DNA of 46,315 bases from an uncultured Chryseobacterium sp. (GCA_913775525.1 CAJYLH010000045.1:1-46315); one strand, 5' to 3'. Positions 8,211 to 17,753 are shown, numbered from the stretch's first letter. The notes: generated by a model not told the origin, from the sequence alone. Program-made: numbers and translations.

Positions 8211-9899
8211 ATGAATTTATTTACGGAGACCAATTTAAGTCCTGACATTCTAAAGGCAATTGGCGAAATGGGTTATGAAAGCCCGACAGAAATCCAAAAA
8301 CAGACTATCCCATTTATTCTTTCAGATATTCGCGACTTGATCGCACTTGCGCAGACTGGGACAGGCAAAACAGCAGCATTTTCGCTTCCGATTTTGGATA
8401 TGATTGACGATACGAGTCGCAAAATCCAGCTATTGGTGCTTTGTCCGACACGCGAACTATGTCTTCAGATTACCAAAGACATTAAAAATTACTCCAAATA
8501 CATGAAGGACATCAAAACTACAGCAGTTTATGGTGGAAGCAGTATTATGGACCAAATGAGATCCCTTAAGGACAAACCGCAGATTATTGTGGGAACTCCG
8601 GGAAGGGTGATCGACCTGATCAACAGAAAAGCACTTGACTTTTCTGCTATTCACTGGCTGGTTTTAGATGAGGCCGACGAAATGCTTTCCATGGGATTCA
8701 AAGACGAACTGGAAACCATCTTAAGCGAAACCCCTGAAACCAAGCAGACTTTCCTGTTCTCTGCCACCATGAGCAAAGAAGTGGAAAGGATTTCAAAAAA
8801 TTACCTGACAAAGCCGCACAGAATTTCGGTAGGTTCCATTAACGAGGTTAAGAAGAACATCAAGCACGAATATTATGTTGCCGGATACCGTCAGAAAAAA
8901 GAAGCTTTAAAGCGTCTTATAGATTCTAACCCGAACCAATATTCCATTATTTTCTGCAGGACCAGAATGGAAACCCAGGAAGTGGCTGATTTCTTAATGC
9001 AGAATGGTTATGCAGCAGACGCACTTCACGGAGACCTTTCCCAGGCGCAGAGAGATACGGTGATGAAAAAATTCAGGCTGAAGAACATCGACATCCTTGT
9101 GGCAACGGATGTGGCTGCAAGAGGCCTGGATGTAAATTCTTTAACGCACGTGATCCACTATTCTTTACCGGATGATCCTGAAGTTTTCGTTCACAGAAGC
9201 GGAAGAACAGGTAGAGCGGGAAAAGATGGGGTTTCGATCTCCCTGATCAAGCCTGAAGAAAGCAGAAAGCTGAAGCAGATCAAAGCGGTTACCAAAATTG
9301 AAATCAACGAAGGGAAAATCCCTACCGGAGATGATATCATCAAAGCTCAGGTGGGAGGTGTTTTCGAAAGCCTTTTCGAGATCCACGAAGATTTCTTTGA
9401 ATTCGATGATTCCCTGATTCCTGATTTATCAGCATTCACAAAAGAGGAACTTGCCCATAAATTACTTCAGTTCCAGCTGAAAGATCTTGCCCTGTACTAC
9501 AAAGACAGACATGATCTGATGGAACAGAAACTGAGCAGCAGAGATGATGACAGAGGTTCAAGAAGAGACCGTGACAGAGGAGGCAGAGACCGTGACAGAA
9601 GCGATAGGGGAGAAAGAAGAGACCGCGGAGGAAAGCCGAGAAAACAGAACGAAGACATGGTACGGTTCTTCTTCAATCTGGGTAAGAAAGACCAGTTGAA
9701 AAAGCTTGATGTTCTGGATATCATCAACAAAGCAACGTCTAACGGAAAGAGTAAGAAAAGAGCTGAAATTGGAGATATCGAAATTTTGGATAAATTTTCT
9801 TTCTTTGAGATTGAAAAATCGTTCAAAGGAGATCTTTTAAACAATATTTCTTCAATGAAATTCAGAGGAAAAGATATGAGGGCTGAAGAAGCTAACTAA
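8211..9899 (+). CDS. DEAD-box RNA helicase with DbpA-type RNA-binding C-terminus (DeaD/CsdA-like)
   Basis: The 562-residue ATP-dependent RNA helicase probably acts in ribosome assembly or RNA turnover. It has a Q motif (GYESPTEIQ), motif I AQTGTGKT, motif II DEAD, motif III SAT and motif VI HRSGRTGRAG. After about residue 440 comes a highly charged arginine/aspartate-rich linker (repeated RDRGG and RDRDR units). This is followed by a small domain (MVRFFFNLGKKD to about 560) that matches the DbpA/CsdA RNA-recognition fold. The linker is typical of cold-shock helicases in Bacteroidota. It has its own promoter and a strong terminator 19 nt after the stop. Confidence 0.93.
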   Translation: MNLFTETNLSPDILKAIGEMGYESPTEIQKQTIPFILSDIRDLIALAQTGTGKTAAFSLPILDMIDDTSRKIQLLVLCPTRELCLQITKDIKNYSKYMKDIKTTAVYGGSSIMDQMRSLKDKPQIIVGTPGRVIDLINRKALDFSAIHWLVLDEADEMLSMGFKDELETILSETPETKQTFLFSATMSKEVERISKNYLTKPHRISVGSINEVKKNIKHEYYVAGYRQKKEALKRLIDSNPNQYSIIFCRTRMETQEVADFLMQNGYAADALHGDLSQAQRDTVMKKFRLKNIDILVATDVAARGLDVNSLTHVIHYSLPDDPEVFVHRSGRTGRAGKDGVSISLIKPEESRKLKQIKAVTKIEINEGKIPTGDDIIKAQVGGVFESLFEIHEDFFEFDDSLIPDLSAFTKEELAHKLLQFQLKDLALYYKDRHDLMEQKLSSRDDDRGSRRDRDRGGRDRDRSDRGERRDRGGKPRKQNEDMVRFFFNLGKKDQLKKLDVLDIINKATSNGKSKKRAEIGDIEILDKFSFFEIEKSFKGDLLNNISSMKFRGKDMRAEEAN

Positions 9900-9917
9900 A
9901 CTCATTATCAATAGCAT

Positions 9918-9946
9918 AAACCGGCTTTTCAGCCGGTTTTTTTTTG
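9918..9946 (+). terminator. Rho-independent terminator after the helicase gene
   Basis: A perfect 9-bp stem AAACCGGCT/AGCCGGTTT with a TTTC loop runs into nine T residues. Confidence 0.92.
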
Positions 9947-9997
9947 TCCCTGCCCACAGGAAATTCAATGTTAACAAAACTTAATGTTATATGCTTT

Positions 9998-10025
9998 TTG
10001 ATAAGCCTCTTTTTTAAGAAATTTG
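9998..10025 (+). promoter_or_regulatory. Promoter of the DUF47-pit operon
   Basis: TTG (9998-10000), a 17-nt spacer, then GAAATTTG (10018-10025; one mismatch to TAnnTTTG). It ends 23 nt before the ATG at 10049, which supports that start over the in-frame ATG at 9944. Confidence 0.55.
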
Positions 10026-10048
10026 CACGAAATTATAAAAACGATACA

Positions 10049-10687
10049 ATGGGAATTGGTAATATTTTCCACGCTTTTCAGCCCAAAGATAAAATCTTCT
10101 TCGTTCTTTTCGAAAAAGTGACAGAAAACCTGGTGGCTATGTCTGAAGAATTCAACAACGGGATCAAGGATTTCGATCTTAATGATGATACCATGCTGAA
10201 GAAAATGAGCGACTACGAGCATAAGAATGATGAACTTACACATGAAATCTTCGTAGAGCTGGGTAAAAATTTCATCACTCCTTTCGACAGGGAAGATATC
10301 CACACGCTGGCTACCGGATTGGATGATATTGCCGATTACATCTATGCTTCCACAAAATATATTTTCCTGTACAAGTCTCCTGAAATGAAGGCTTATTCAG
10401 ATTTCTCGCTGCTGATCCACAAAGCATGTCTTGAGATCCAGAATGCCATGAAGAACCTTAAAGGCTTCAAAAATATGGAGCAGGTAAAGGAAGCATGCAT
10501 CAAAGTAAATTCCATCGAAAATATTGCGGACGACCTTCTTTCCAATTCTATGGTAGAATTGTTTGAAACCAATGATGCCATCAACATCATCAAAGTTTCA
10601 TCCGTACTTAATTATCTTGAGGTAGTAACCGACAAAGCGGAAGATGTTGCCAATACAATTGAGAACATCATGATTAAATACGCTTAA
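10049..10687 (+). CDS. DUF47 (PhoU-like) protein, Pit transporter partner
   Basis: The 212-residue, all-helical PhoU-like protein begins MGIGNIFHAFQPKDKIFF. DUF47 proteins are commonly encoded directly before Pit phosphate transporters and are thought to regulate them. Acidic E/D-x-x-x-D patterns (NDELTHEIF, ATGLDDIADYIY, EVVTDKAEDVANTIE) fit PhoU metal-binding helices. An upstream ATG at 9944 is in frame but precedes the promoter, so I prefer 10049. The stop is 15 nt before pit, so the two are very probably co-transcribed. Phosphate regulation is inference from context. Confidence 0.88.
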   Translation: MGIGNIFHAFQPKDKIFFVLFEKVTENLVAMSEEFNNGIKDFDLNDDTMLKKMSDYEHKNDELTHEIFVELGKNFITPFDREDIHTLATGLDDIADYIYASTKYIFLYKSPEMKAYSDFSLLIHKACLEIQNAMKNLKGFKNMEQVKEACIKVNSIENIADDLLSNSMVELFETNDAINIIKVSSVLNYLEVVTDKAEDVANTIENIMIKYA

Positions 10688-10702
10688 AAGAATACAACAG
10701 AA

Positions 10703-11845
10703 ATGGAATTTCCTATTTTACTTACGGTTATTATTGCTTTAGCCCTGATCTTTGATTATATCAACGGTTTCCATGATGCGGCCAATTCAATTGCGACCAT
10801 AGTTTCTACAAAAGTTTTAACTCCTTTCCAGGCTGTTCTCTGGGCAGCACTCTGGAATTTTGCCGCTTTCTTTATTGCTGCCTACATCATCGGTGAATTT
10901 AAAATCGGTAACACGATTGCCAAAACCGTTAATGAGAACTTCATCACCCTTGAAGTGATCTTTTCCGGATTGGTAGCAGCCATTGCCTGGAACCTCCTCA
11001 CATGGTGGTTCGGGATTCCGTCATCCTCTTCCCACACGCTGATCGGAGGTTTTCTCGGAGCTGCCCTGATGCATGCATTTATGATGGATTATCATGACGT
11101 TGCCGCTGCACAGCCTGCCCTGGGGCTTTGGGATACGCTTAAAGAAGCTGCCCATCAGGTAACGACCCAGAGTGTGGTGAAATTTGATAAAGTAATCCCA
11201 ATTTTCCTGTTTATCTTTATGGCACCGATCATCGGGATGATTATTTCCATCATCATTACGCTGATCATTGTGCATTTGTATAAAAGGTCAAACCCGCATA
11301 AGGCAGACCAGTCTTTCAAAAGGCTTCAGCTGGCTTCTTCGGCACTGTTTAGCTTGGGTCACGGTCTTAATGATGCCCAGAAAGTAATGGGGATCATCGG
11401 GGCAGCGCTGATCTATTACCATGTGAACATGCTTCAGGATCCTATCTACCTGAACATCCCTTCTGCAGAGCGTTTTGATTATTTTGCAGAGCATTACCTT
11501 TGGGTACCTCTCGTATCTTTCCTAGCCATTGGTCTGGGTACCATGAGCGGCGGATGGAAGATCATCAAAACCATGGGAACAAAAATTACCAAAGTAACTT
11601 CTCTGGAAGGTGTAAGTGCTGAAACAGCCGGGGCAATCACCCTGTTTATTACAGACCACTTCGGTATCCCGGTGTCTACCACGCATACCATTACAGGATC
11701 CATTATCGGGGTAGGATTGACCAAAAGGGTTTCTGCCGTACGATGGGGGATTACCGTAAGCCTTCTTTGGGCATGGGTGCTGACGATTCCGATTTCCGCG
11801 ATCGTGGCTGGAGTTACCTATCTGCTGGTTACATTTTTATCTTAA
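10703..11845 (+). CDS. Inorganic phosphate transporter, Pit family
   Basis: The 380-residue inner-membrane symporter for inorganic phosphate (as metal-phosphate in known Pit proteins) has two inverted PHO4 repeats. The first carries DYINGFHDAANSIATIVST and the second LGHGLNDAQKVMGIIGAAL. GIPSSSSHTLIGG and GIPVSTTHTITGS are the matching conserved loops in the two halves. About ten membrane segments are apparent. It follows DUF47 by 15 nt and ends at a strong terminator. Confidence 0.94.
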   Translation: MEFPILLTVIIALALIFDYINGFHDAANSIATIVSTKVLTPFQAVLWAALWNFAAFFIAAYIIGEFKIGNTIAKTVNENFITLEVIFSGLVAAIAWNLLTWWFGIPSSSSHTLIGGFLGAALMHAFMMDYHDVAAAQPALGLWDTLKEAAHQVTTQSVVKFDKVIPIFLFIFMAPIIGMIISIIITLIIVHLYKRSNPHKADQSFKRLQLASSALFSLGHGLNDAQKVMGIIGAALIYYHVNMLQDPIYLNIPSAERFDYFAEHYLWVPLVSFLAIGLGTMSGGWKIIKTMGTKITKVTSLEGVSAETAGAITLFITDHFGIPVSTTHTITGSIIGVGLTKRVSAVRWGITVSLLWAWVLTIPISAIVAGVTYLLVTFLS

Positions 11846-11864
11846 CACAAATTTTAAATACCAT

Positions 11865-11897
11865 AAAAACTTTGTCTGTCCGGGCAAAGTTTTTTTT
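11865..11897 (+). terminator. Rho-independent terminator after pit
   Basis: A 10-bp arm pair AAAAACTTTG/CAAAGTTTTT with a short GC extension and a 6-nt loop, followed by a T-run. The remaining sequence to 12083 shows no gene. Confidence 0.85.
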
Positions 11898-12083
11898 ATG
11901 TACGTCAGTCATAAACACCTGTAATGATGTTTTCATGAATGAAAGGCAGATGAGCATGCAGCCATAATCACATACCGGTATCTTACTGATCTCCTGCCTG
12001 GATAAATGATCAAAGTGCCGTTTTCAGGTGTTTTTTTGATCACAAATGTTACTAAATGCTTCTTTAGGCTGCTTTAAAAATTG

Positions 12084-12091
12084 TATTTTTG
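12084..12091 (+). promoter_or_regulatory. -7 box for the polyprenyl synthase gene
   Basis: TATTTTTG lies 18 nt before the ATG at 12110 and overlaps a possible upstream TTG start at 12089, which is therefore rejected. Confidence 0.6.
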
Positions 12092-12109
12092 TTTAAACGA
12101 TTAGATTGT

Positions 12110-13081
12110 ATGGAATTTTTAGACCGATATCAGCAGATTGTTGCTGAAGCTATTGCCAGATATACCTTTAAAGACAAGCCGGCAGAACTGTATGAACCGA
12201 TGAACTACATCATCTCACACGGAGGCAAACGCCTTCGTCCAATCATGGTTCTCATGGCATGCGATTTATTTGGCGGCGATCTGAAACAAGCCATTAAGCC
12301 GGCACTCGCAATTGAGTTTTTCCATAACTTCACCCTGATCCATGATGATATTATGGATGAAGCTCCGCTGAGAAGAAATAAACCTACCATTCATACCCTG
12401 CACGGGATCAATGTAGGAATCCTTTCCGGAGACGGACTGATGCTGAAAGCCTATAAGTTTTTTGAAGACCTGGAACCGGAGATTTTCAAAGCCTGCATCA
12501 GGATATTTACCCATACAGGATTGCTTTTATGTGAAGGCCAGCAGTATGACATTAATTTCGAGACCCAGGAAGATGTCACTTTTGATGACTATATCAGAAT
12601 GATTACCTACAAGACAGGGGTTTTGAGTGCTTCTTCATTTGAAATCGGAGCCCTTATCGCTAAAGCGGACTTTAAAGATGCCAAAGCGATCTTCAACTTC
12701 GGGAAACATATCGGTATAGCCTTCCAGATCATGGATGATTACCTGGATGTTTTCGGGGACCAGGCACAGTTCGGTAAAAAACATGCGGGAGATATTTACG
12801 AAAATAAGAAAACCGTTCTTTACCTCTTGGCGAAAGAACATGCCACAGAGGAAGAGCGTAAGGAACTGGATTACTGGTATTCCAAGAAAACCGATAACAT
12901 CGATAAAGTTTACGGAGTTGAAAAGATTTTCAGGAGAGCAAAAGTAGACGAAAAAGCCCTGCGACTGATCGAAAAGCATAATGAGATAGGGCAGAGTTAC
13001 CTGGAAAAAATAGATATTCCGGAAGAAAAGAAAAAACCATTTTCAGAACTGGCTAACTACCTTCTGAGAAGAGAAAGCTGA
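12110..13081 (+). CDS. Polyprenyl (trans-prenyl) diphosphate synthase
   Basis: The 323-residue enzyme condenses isopentenyl diphosphate with allylic diphosphates. It has both aspartate-rich motifs: FARM LIHDDIMDEAPLRR (about residues 79-92) and SARM FQIMDDYLDVFGD (about 205-217). GGKRLRP near 41 is the IPP-binding segment. The small residues before the FARM suggest a long chain (C20 or more), for instance for menaquinone, but chain length is not readable with confidence. The start is the ATG at 12110 placed after the -7 box. The GSCFA gene starts 58 nt downstream. Confidence 0.9.
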   Translation: MEFLDRYQQIVAEAIARYTFKDKPAELYEPMNYIISHGGKRLRPIMVLMACDLFGGDLKQAIKPALAIEFFHNFTLIHDDIMDEAPLRRNKPTIHTLHGINVGILSGDGLMLKAYKFFEDLEPEIFKACIRIFTHTGLLLCEGQQYDINFETQEDVTFDDYIRMITYKTGVLSASSFEIGALIAKADFKDAKAIFNFGKHIGIAFQIMDDYLDVFGDQAQFGKKHAGDIYENKKTVLYLLAKEHATEEERKELDYWYSKKTDNIDKVYGVEKIFRRAKVDEKALRLIEKHNEIGQSYLEKIDIPEEKKKPFSELANYLLRRES

Positions 13082-13139
13082 TACAGCTGAAAAATGGAAT
13101 GATATTTCATTTTTAAAATTTAAATTCCAGACTAACCTA

Positions 13140-14093
13140 ATGAAATTCCGTACCGAAGTAGAGCTTAGGGAATCGCAGAAGAAGATTCAGGTTGAAGATA
13201 AAATATTTTCAATCGGTTCCTGCTTTGCTTCGGAAATGTCGGACCTGTTCCATCAGGGGCAGCTCCAGACGCTCAGCAATCCTTTCGGGACTGTTTTTAA
13301 CCCGTTTTCAATTGCCAATGCGGTCAAGCGGCTTCACGATTCTGAATTCTACACGGAAGAGGAACTCATTCTTTTTAACGAAGAATACATCTCGCTGGAT
13401 CACCATACCGGCTTCGACAGCCGGTATATTCATCAGACACTGCATAAGATCAATCATCATATTGCCGATGGAAATCAGTTCCTGCAGGAAACACGCTGGG
13501 TAATCATCACCTATGGGACTTCGTTTATTTATGAGTTCCTGCCTAAACAGAAGCTGGTCGCCAATTGCCATAAGATTCCTCAGAAATTCTTTGAAAAGAG
13601 GTTGCTGACTCATCAGGAGATCACGGATGCCATTTATAATACGGTCTTAAACCTGGACGATATCTGTAAAGATGATGTACAGATCCTGTTTACCGTATCC
13701 CCGGTACGCCATACCAAAGACGGCATGACGGAAAACCAGCTGAGTAAAGCCAAGCTTATAGCAGCAGTACATGAAACGATTGAACAGTTTGATAACTGCC
13801 ACTACCTGCCGGTCTATGAGATCATGATGGATGACCTGAGGGATTACCGGTTCTATAAAGATGATATGATCCATCCCAGCGTTCAGGCGGTTATGTATAT
13901 TTTCGAAAAATTCGGTGGTGCATGGTTTGCAGAGACCACGAAAACGTTTATCAGGGAAAATTTCAGCATCCAGAAGGCTTTGGCTCATACAACAGCAGAT
14001 GAAAAAGACCCGAAGTATGTTGAATTCAGAGAAAAACTGAAACTGAGGATAGAACAGCAGCAGAAAAAGGTAAAACACAAAATATTCCCGTAG
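13140..14093 (+). CDS. GSCFA domain-containing protein
   Basis: The 317-residue protein is named for its own motif: SIGSCFASEMS near residue 26. GSCFA proteins are SGNH-hydrolase-like, and a DMIHPSVQA segment near 240 resembles the distal D-x-x-H catalytic block. ILFTVSPVRHTKDG is a further conserved stretch. Substrate is unknown. It begins a tight four-gene run with a small unknown protein, DUF4269 and TatD, with 6-8 nt gaps. Confidence 0.88.
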   Translation: MKFRTEVELRESQKKIQVEDKIFSIGSCFASEMSDLFHQGQLQTLSNPFGTVFNPFSIANAVKRLHDSEFYTEEELILFNEEYISLDHHTGFDSRYIHQTLHKINHHIADGNQFLQETRWVIITYGTSFIYEFLPKQKLVANCHKIPQKFFEKRLLTHQEITDAIYNTVLNLDDICKDDVQILFTVSPVRHTKDGMTENQLSKAKLIAAVHETIEQFDNCHYLPVYEIMMDDLRDYRFYKDDMIHPSVQAVMYIFEKFGGAWFAETTKTFIRENFSIQKALAHTTADEKDPKYVEFREKLKLRIEQQQKKVKHKIFP

Positions 14094-14099
14094 ACAGGT

Positions 14100-14417
14100 A
14101 TGCCGGCAATTAAAAATACAGAAGGATTAACAACAGACCAGGTCAATCAGGAACTGGCCAAAGGGGCAAAGTTCATCATGTTTTCCTATACGATATCCAT
14201 CATCATCCTTACGACCAGAAAACGGAGTGATATTTATTTCATCAGAGCCGGTGAATCCACAGCATCGTACAGCTGGAAGTACAGCATGATCAATTTCCTT
14301 TTCGGATGGTGGGGATTTCCTTTCGGCCCGATCTTTACGATAGGAGCTTTCTATACGAATTTTACCGGAGGAAAGGATGTCACTCAGGATGTGCTTAACC
14401 ATGTCAATTTCCAGTAA
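14100..14417 (+). CDS. Small membrane-associated hypothetical protein
   Basis: I do not recognise this 105-residue protein as a named family. It has a hydrophobic stretch FIMFSYTISIIIL (about 25-37), a basic segment (TTRKRSD), then a second hydrophobic, aromatic-rich stretch with WWGFPFGPIFTIGAF (about 73-88). That suggests two membrane segments. It lies 6 nt after GSCFA and 8 nt before the DUF4269 gene, so it is almost certainly translated in that operon. Confidence 0.7.
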   Translation: MPAIKNTEGLTTDQVNQELAKGAKFIMFSYTISIIILTTRKRSDIYFIRAGESTASYSWKYSMINFLFGWWGFPFGPIFTIGAFYTNFTGGKDVTQDVLNHVNFQ

Positions 14418-14425
14418 GCTCTGTT

Positions 14426-14950
14426 ATGATTGATTTTACAGCCATTAATCATCTGAAGGAAGGAAACGAAACACAGAGAAGGGCTTATGAGGTGCTCACC
14501 AGATACCGGATTTTTGAAAAACTGAAATCGTATTCACCGGTGCTGGCCGGAACTATACCCATCGGGATCGATGTGGAAGGAAGCGATCTGGATATTATCT
14601 GTCAGGTAGACCTTACCTGTGAAGAAGATTTTTTAGATGAGCTGATGTTTAAAAAGATGGTTCCGCAGGATGTGGAAGTTGCTGTTGAAAGTATGGTGGT
14701 CAACGGGAAGAAATCCATTGTTCTGAACTTTGTGCTGGACGGTTTTCCGGTTGAAATTTTCGGACAGGATATACCGCCGGTTCAGCAGAATGCATACCGT
14801 CACATGCTCGCTGAATACAGCATTTTAAAAGAAAAAGGAGACGGTTTTAAACAGGAAATAATACAACTGAAAAGGCAGGGCATCAAAACGGAGCCTGCCT
14901 TCGGTCTTTTACTGGGATTGGAGGATCCTTATGAAGACCTGCTAAAATAA
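14426..14950 (+). CDS. DUF4269 domain-containing protein (nucleotidyltransferase-like)
   Basis: The 174-residue protein has a minimal nucleotidyltransferase-like core: GTIPIGIDVEGSDLDIICQV around 45-64 gives the D-x-D arrangement of the Pol beta-type fold. The C-terminus FGLLLGLEDPYEDLLK is typical of DUF4269. The catalytic activity and substrate are unknown. It sits between the small membrane protein and tatD, 6 nt before the latter. Confidence 0.83.
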   Translation: MIDFTAINHLKEGNETQRRAYEVLTRYRIFEKLKSYSPVLAGTIPIGIDVEGSDLDIICQVDLTCEEDFLDELMFKKMVPQDVEVAVESMVVNGKKSIVLNFVLDGFPVEIFGQDIPPVQQNAYRHMLAEYSILKEKGDGFKQEIIQLKRQGIKTEPAFGLLLGLEDPYEDLLK

Positions 14951-14956
14951 TAAAGA

Positions 14957-15718
14957 ATGATTGATACACATACGCATTTATATGCCGAAGAATTTGATGA
15001 CGACAGGAAAGAAGCTATTCAGAGGGCTTTGGATAAAGGAATTACAAAATTTTACCTGCCCGCGATAGATTCCGCATCCCACGGAAAGATGCTGGAGCTG
15101 GAAATGGATTACCCGGGAAATGTTTACGCAATGATGGGGCTGCATCCATGCTACGTTAAGCCTGAAAGCTGGGAAGCAGAACTGGAAACGGTTAAAAATT
15201 ATCTGGACAGCAGGAGTTTTCCGGCTATCGGTGAGATCGGTATCGACCTGTATTGGGATATGACTACGCTGGACATCCAGGTTAAAGCCTTTGAAAAACA
15301 GATCGACTGGGCTATAGAAATGGACCTTCCCATTGTGATCCATACCCGGGAAAGCTTTGATGAGACGTTCGAAGTCCTGGAAAGAAAAAAGCATCCCAGA
15401 CTGAGGGGAATCTTCCATTGCTTTTCCGGAACGCTGGAACAGGCAAAGCATGCCATTGACCTTAATTTTATCCTGGGAATCGGTGGGGTCGTTACGTTTA
15501 AAAACGGTAAGATTGATCAGTTCCTGCATGAAGTCCCGCTGGAAAAAATCGTTTTGGAAACAGATTCTCCGTATCTCGCTCCGGTACCGCACAGAGGAAA
15601 AAGAAATGAAAGCAGTTACCTGGATCTTGTTGCGGGTAAGCTGGTAAACATTTACGGAAAGGATTTTTCGGAAATTGACAGGATCACTACGGAAAACGCA
15701 ATGAAAATATTCAGCTGA
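14957..15718 (+). CDS. TatD family metal-dependent hydrolase
   Basis: The 253-residue TIM-barrel hydrolase has DTHTHLY at residues 3-9 (metal ligands), AIGEIGIDLYWD around 93, PIVIHTRES around 128, FHCFSGT around 154 and LETDSPYLAP around 200. Known family members are DNases or 3'-5' exonucleases. It closes the GSCFA operon and ends at a strong bidirectional terminator shared with the convergent helicase gene. Confidence 0.93.
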   Translation: MIDTHTHLYAEEFDDDRKEAIQRALDKGITKFYLPAIDSASHGKMLELEMDYPGNVYAMMGLHPCYVKPESWEAELETVKNYLDSRSFPAIGEIGIDLYWDMTTLDIQVKAFEKQIDWAIEMDLPIVIHTRESFDETFEVLERKKHPRLRGIFHCFSGTLEQAKHAIDLNFILGIGGVVTFKNGKIDQFLHEVPLEKIVLETDSPYLAPVPHRGKRNESSYLDLVAGKLVNIYGKDFSEIDRITTENAMKIFS

Positions 15719-15734
15719 TCATCAGCTGAATCCA

Positions 15735-15780
15735 AATAAAAAATCAGCCTTCCAATCCGGAAGGCTGATTTTTTATTTTT
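15735..15780. terminator. Bidirectional terminator between tatD and the RhlE-like helicase gene
   Basis: An 11-bp perfect stem ATCAGCCTTCC/GGAAGGCTGAT with an AATCC loop is flanked by A-run and T-run. It works for either strand and serves both convergent genes. It overlaps the last codons of the minus-strand helicase gene, which ends at 15773. Confidence 0.9.
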
Positions 15781-17071
15781 TTCTGGTAAAGTTCTTATTC
15801 TTAGGCTTTTTAAATCCTACCGAAGCTTTATCTTTTACCGGTGGTTTCGGCCTCTGCATTCCCGCTCCCATGGGTTTGTTATTAGAATCCCTTTTCTGAG
15901 CGACAAGATCGTCTGTATGGAAAGGATGGTCTCTGATTACAGGGATCTTTTTCCCAATCAGCTTTTCCGTATTTTTAAGGTTGACCAGGTCCAGTCCGTC
16001 CACAAAGGAAATAGAACTTCCTTCTGCGCCTGCTCTTCCGGTTCTCCCGATACGGTGTACATACGTTTCAGAAACATCGGAAAGCTCAAAATTAACCACA
16101 TACTTAAGCTCATCAATATCAATTCCCCTGGCTGCAATATCCGTAGCCACCAAAACCCTTGTTTTACCCGATTTAAAGTTATTCAGGGCATTCTGTCTTG
16201 CATTCTGAGACTTGTTTCCATGAATAGCCTCTGTGGTGATATTATCTTTCTGGAGCTTCCGTGCAATTTTATCGGCACCGTGCTTGGTCCTTGAGAATAC
16301 CAATACAGAATCTGAAATATCATTCTTTAAAATATGGGTAAGAAGGTCAAGCTTATTTTCCTTTTCAACAAAATAGACCGACTGCTTAATGGTTTCCGCT
16401 GTGGAAGAGACCGGGGTAACTTCCACTTTTACAGGATTGTCTAAGATAGATCCTGCCAGTTTCTGGATTTCTGCAGGCATGGTGGCCGAGAAAAATAATG
16501 TTTGCTTTCTCTGGGGAAGAAGCTTGATAATCCTCTTCACGTCATGCACAAAACCCATATCCAGCATACGGTCTGCTTCATCCAGGACAAAAATTTCAAG
16601 ATTCTTCAGGCTGATGATTCCCTGGGCGATAAAATCCAGCAGTCTTCCCGGTGTCGCAACCAGGATATCTACCCCTTTCCTGAGCGCAATTTCCTGGTTT
16701 CCCTGCTTCACTCCGCCAAAAATAACCAGGTGCTTCAACGGCAGGTATTTTCCATAAGCTTGGATATTTTCTTCAATCTGTATGGCAAGCTCTCTGGTAG
16801 GCGTTAAAATAAGGGCTTTAATATGTTTTCCGGGAGTTTTTCTCTGAGTTAAATTCTGAAGGATAGGAATCGCGAATGCTGCTGTTTTTCCTGTTCCCGT
16901 CTGGGCACAACCTAAAAAATCCCTTCCTTGCAGGATTTCAGGAATTGATCTTTCCTGAATGGGCGTAGGGCTGGTGTATCCTTGTTCCTCAATTGCCTTG
17001 GCAATAGGTTCTATGAGTTGTAAGTCTGTAAAATTCAAATGAATTGTTTTATCATTAAAAAATTCCTTCAT
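15773..17071 (-). CDS. DEAD-box RNA helicase, RhlE-like
   Basis: The 432-residue ATP-dependent RNA helicase carries a Q motif (YTSPTPIQ), [28 protein letters not shown], and [12 protein letters not shown]. The C-terminus after about 375 is a short basic tail (KPPVKDK to NFTRKK) without a folded domain. This is the RhlE layout, distinct from the helicase at 8211 with its DbpA domain. A -7 box 19 nt upstream supports the start at 17071. It is the second DEAD-box gene within 8 kb. Confidence 0.92.
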   Translation of the reverse strand: MKEFFNDKTIHLNFTDLQLIEPIAKAIEEQGYTSPTPIQERSIPEILQGRDFLGCAQTGTGKTAAFAIPILQNLTQRKTPGKHIKALILTPTRELAIQIEENIQAYGKYLPLKHLVIFGGVKQGNQEIALRKGVDILVATPGRLLDFIAQGIISLKNLEIFVLDEADRMLDMGFVHDVKRIIKLLPQRKQTLFFSATMPAEIQKLAGSILDNPVKVEVTPVSSTAETIKQSVYFVEKENKLDLLTHILKNDISDSVLVFSRTKHGADKIARKLQKDNITTEAIHGNKSQNARQNALNNFKSGKTRVLVATDIAARGIDIDELKYVVNFELSDVSETYVHRIGRTGRAGAEGSSISFVDGLDLVNLKNTEKLIGKKIPVIRDHPFHTDDLVAQKRDSNNKPMGAGMQRPKPPVKDKASVGFKKPKNKNFTRKK

Positions 17072-17090
17072 TTTGAAGGAATTGGTTTTG

Positions 17091-17098
17091 CAAAGGTA
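17091..17098 (-). promoter_or_regulatory. -7 box for the RhlE-like helicase gene
   Basis: TACCTTTG on the minus strand lies 19 nt before the ATG at 17071, so the helicase can be transcribed independently of the upstream DUF6438 gene. Confidence 0.62.
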
Positions 17099-17119
17099 GC
17101 GTAATATTTTTAAATGGAA

Positions 17120-17608
17120 TTACTTCACTTTCGTCCACTGCTGATTCTTTCTCAGATTTTCAAAAAAAGTGTACAATTGAGAAAGCTTTTCACTGCCTCT
17201 TTTGCCGTAATCTTCAATGTTTTTAGACATTCCGTCTGCAAAACGTATTCTCAGGTAAGAGGTCGGAAGATCCGTAACGTTGTGGCTGCCATACTTGTCA
17301 TTCAGAGATGTTACATCCAGACCGTCCAGTAAAGTAATCAGCTTATTATAGTCAGCTTCCTTGATGGTGCCTTTGAATGTCCCTTCACGCGGCTTGGAAA
17401 AGTCATCTTTTGAAGGGCGGTCGCTGAAGTTGAAATGTTCAGCTTCAAATACTGCCGTACGGTCCGCATTAATGGTCATTTTAAAAACCGGGCAGAACCC
17501 GAAGCACGGCGTAGCTTCATATTCAATCGTAGAATACTTTGCCGTCATCTTCTGTGACCCGCAGGAAGACAGAAGTACAAATGCAAAAAGGCTTAACAGA
17601 TATTTCAT
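17120..17608 (-). CDS. DUF6438-type lipoprotein
   Basis: The 162-residue protein begins MKYLLSLFAFVLLSSCGSQK, a lipoprotein signal with lipobox LSSC (Cys16). The mature part contains IEYEATPCFGFCPVFKMTI, the PCFGxCPxF pattern typical of DUF6438 proteins, with two cysteines that may form a disulfide outside the cytoplasm. Function is unknown. A longer frame extends to 17782 but overlaps obgE, so the ATG at 17608 with its signal sequence is preferred. It is separated from obgE by a terminator. Confidence 0.8.
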   Translation of the reverse strand: MKYLLSLFAFVLLSSCGSQKMTAKYSTIEYEATPCFGFCPVFKMTINADRTAVFEAEHFNFSDRPSKDDFSKPREGTFKGTIKEADYNKLITLLDGLDVTSLNDKYGSHNVTDLPTSYLRIRFADGMSKNIEDYGKRGSEKLSQLYTFFENLRKNQQWTKVK

Positions 17609-17687
17609 AATATAAATTTGGATGATCTGCTTCAATAAATGTTCCAAATAAATAAGATATGATATGCGGTAGATTGGATGGATAAAT

Positions 17688-17714
17688 AAAAAAACCGGAG
17701 ATATTCCCCGGTTT
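17688..17714 (-). terminator. Rho-independent terminator after obgE
   Basis: On the minus strand, AAACCGG pairs with CCGGTTT across a 9-nt loop and runs into a T-tract (the A-run at 17687-17694 on the plus strand). It is about 40 nt after the obgE stop. Confidence 0.75.
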
Positions 17715-17753
17715 GTATGATCATATTTCAGCATTGACTGCCTGTAGTATTCT

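Noticed and set aside
14978-15592. Minus-strand 204-codon frame inside tatD
   Set aside because: It is antisense to an intact TatD with all metal-binding motifs.
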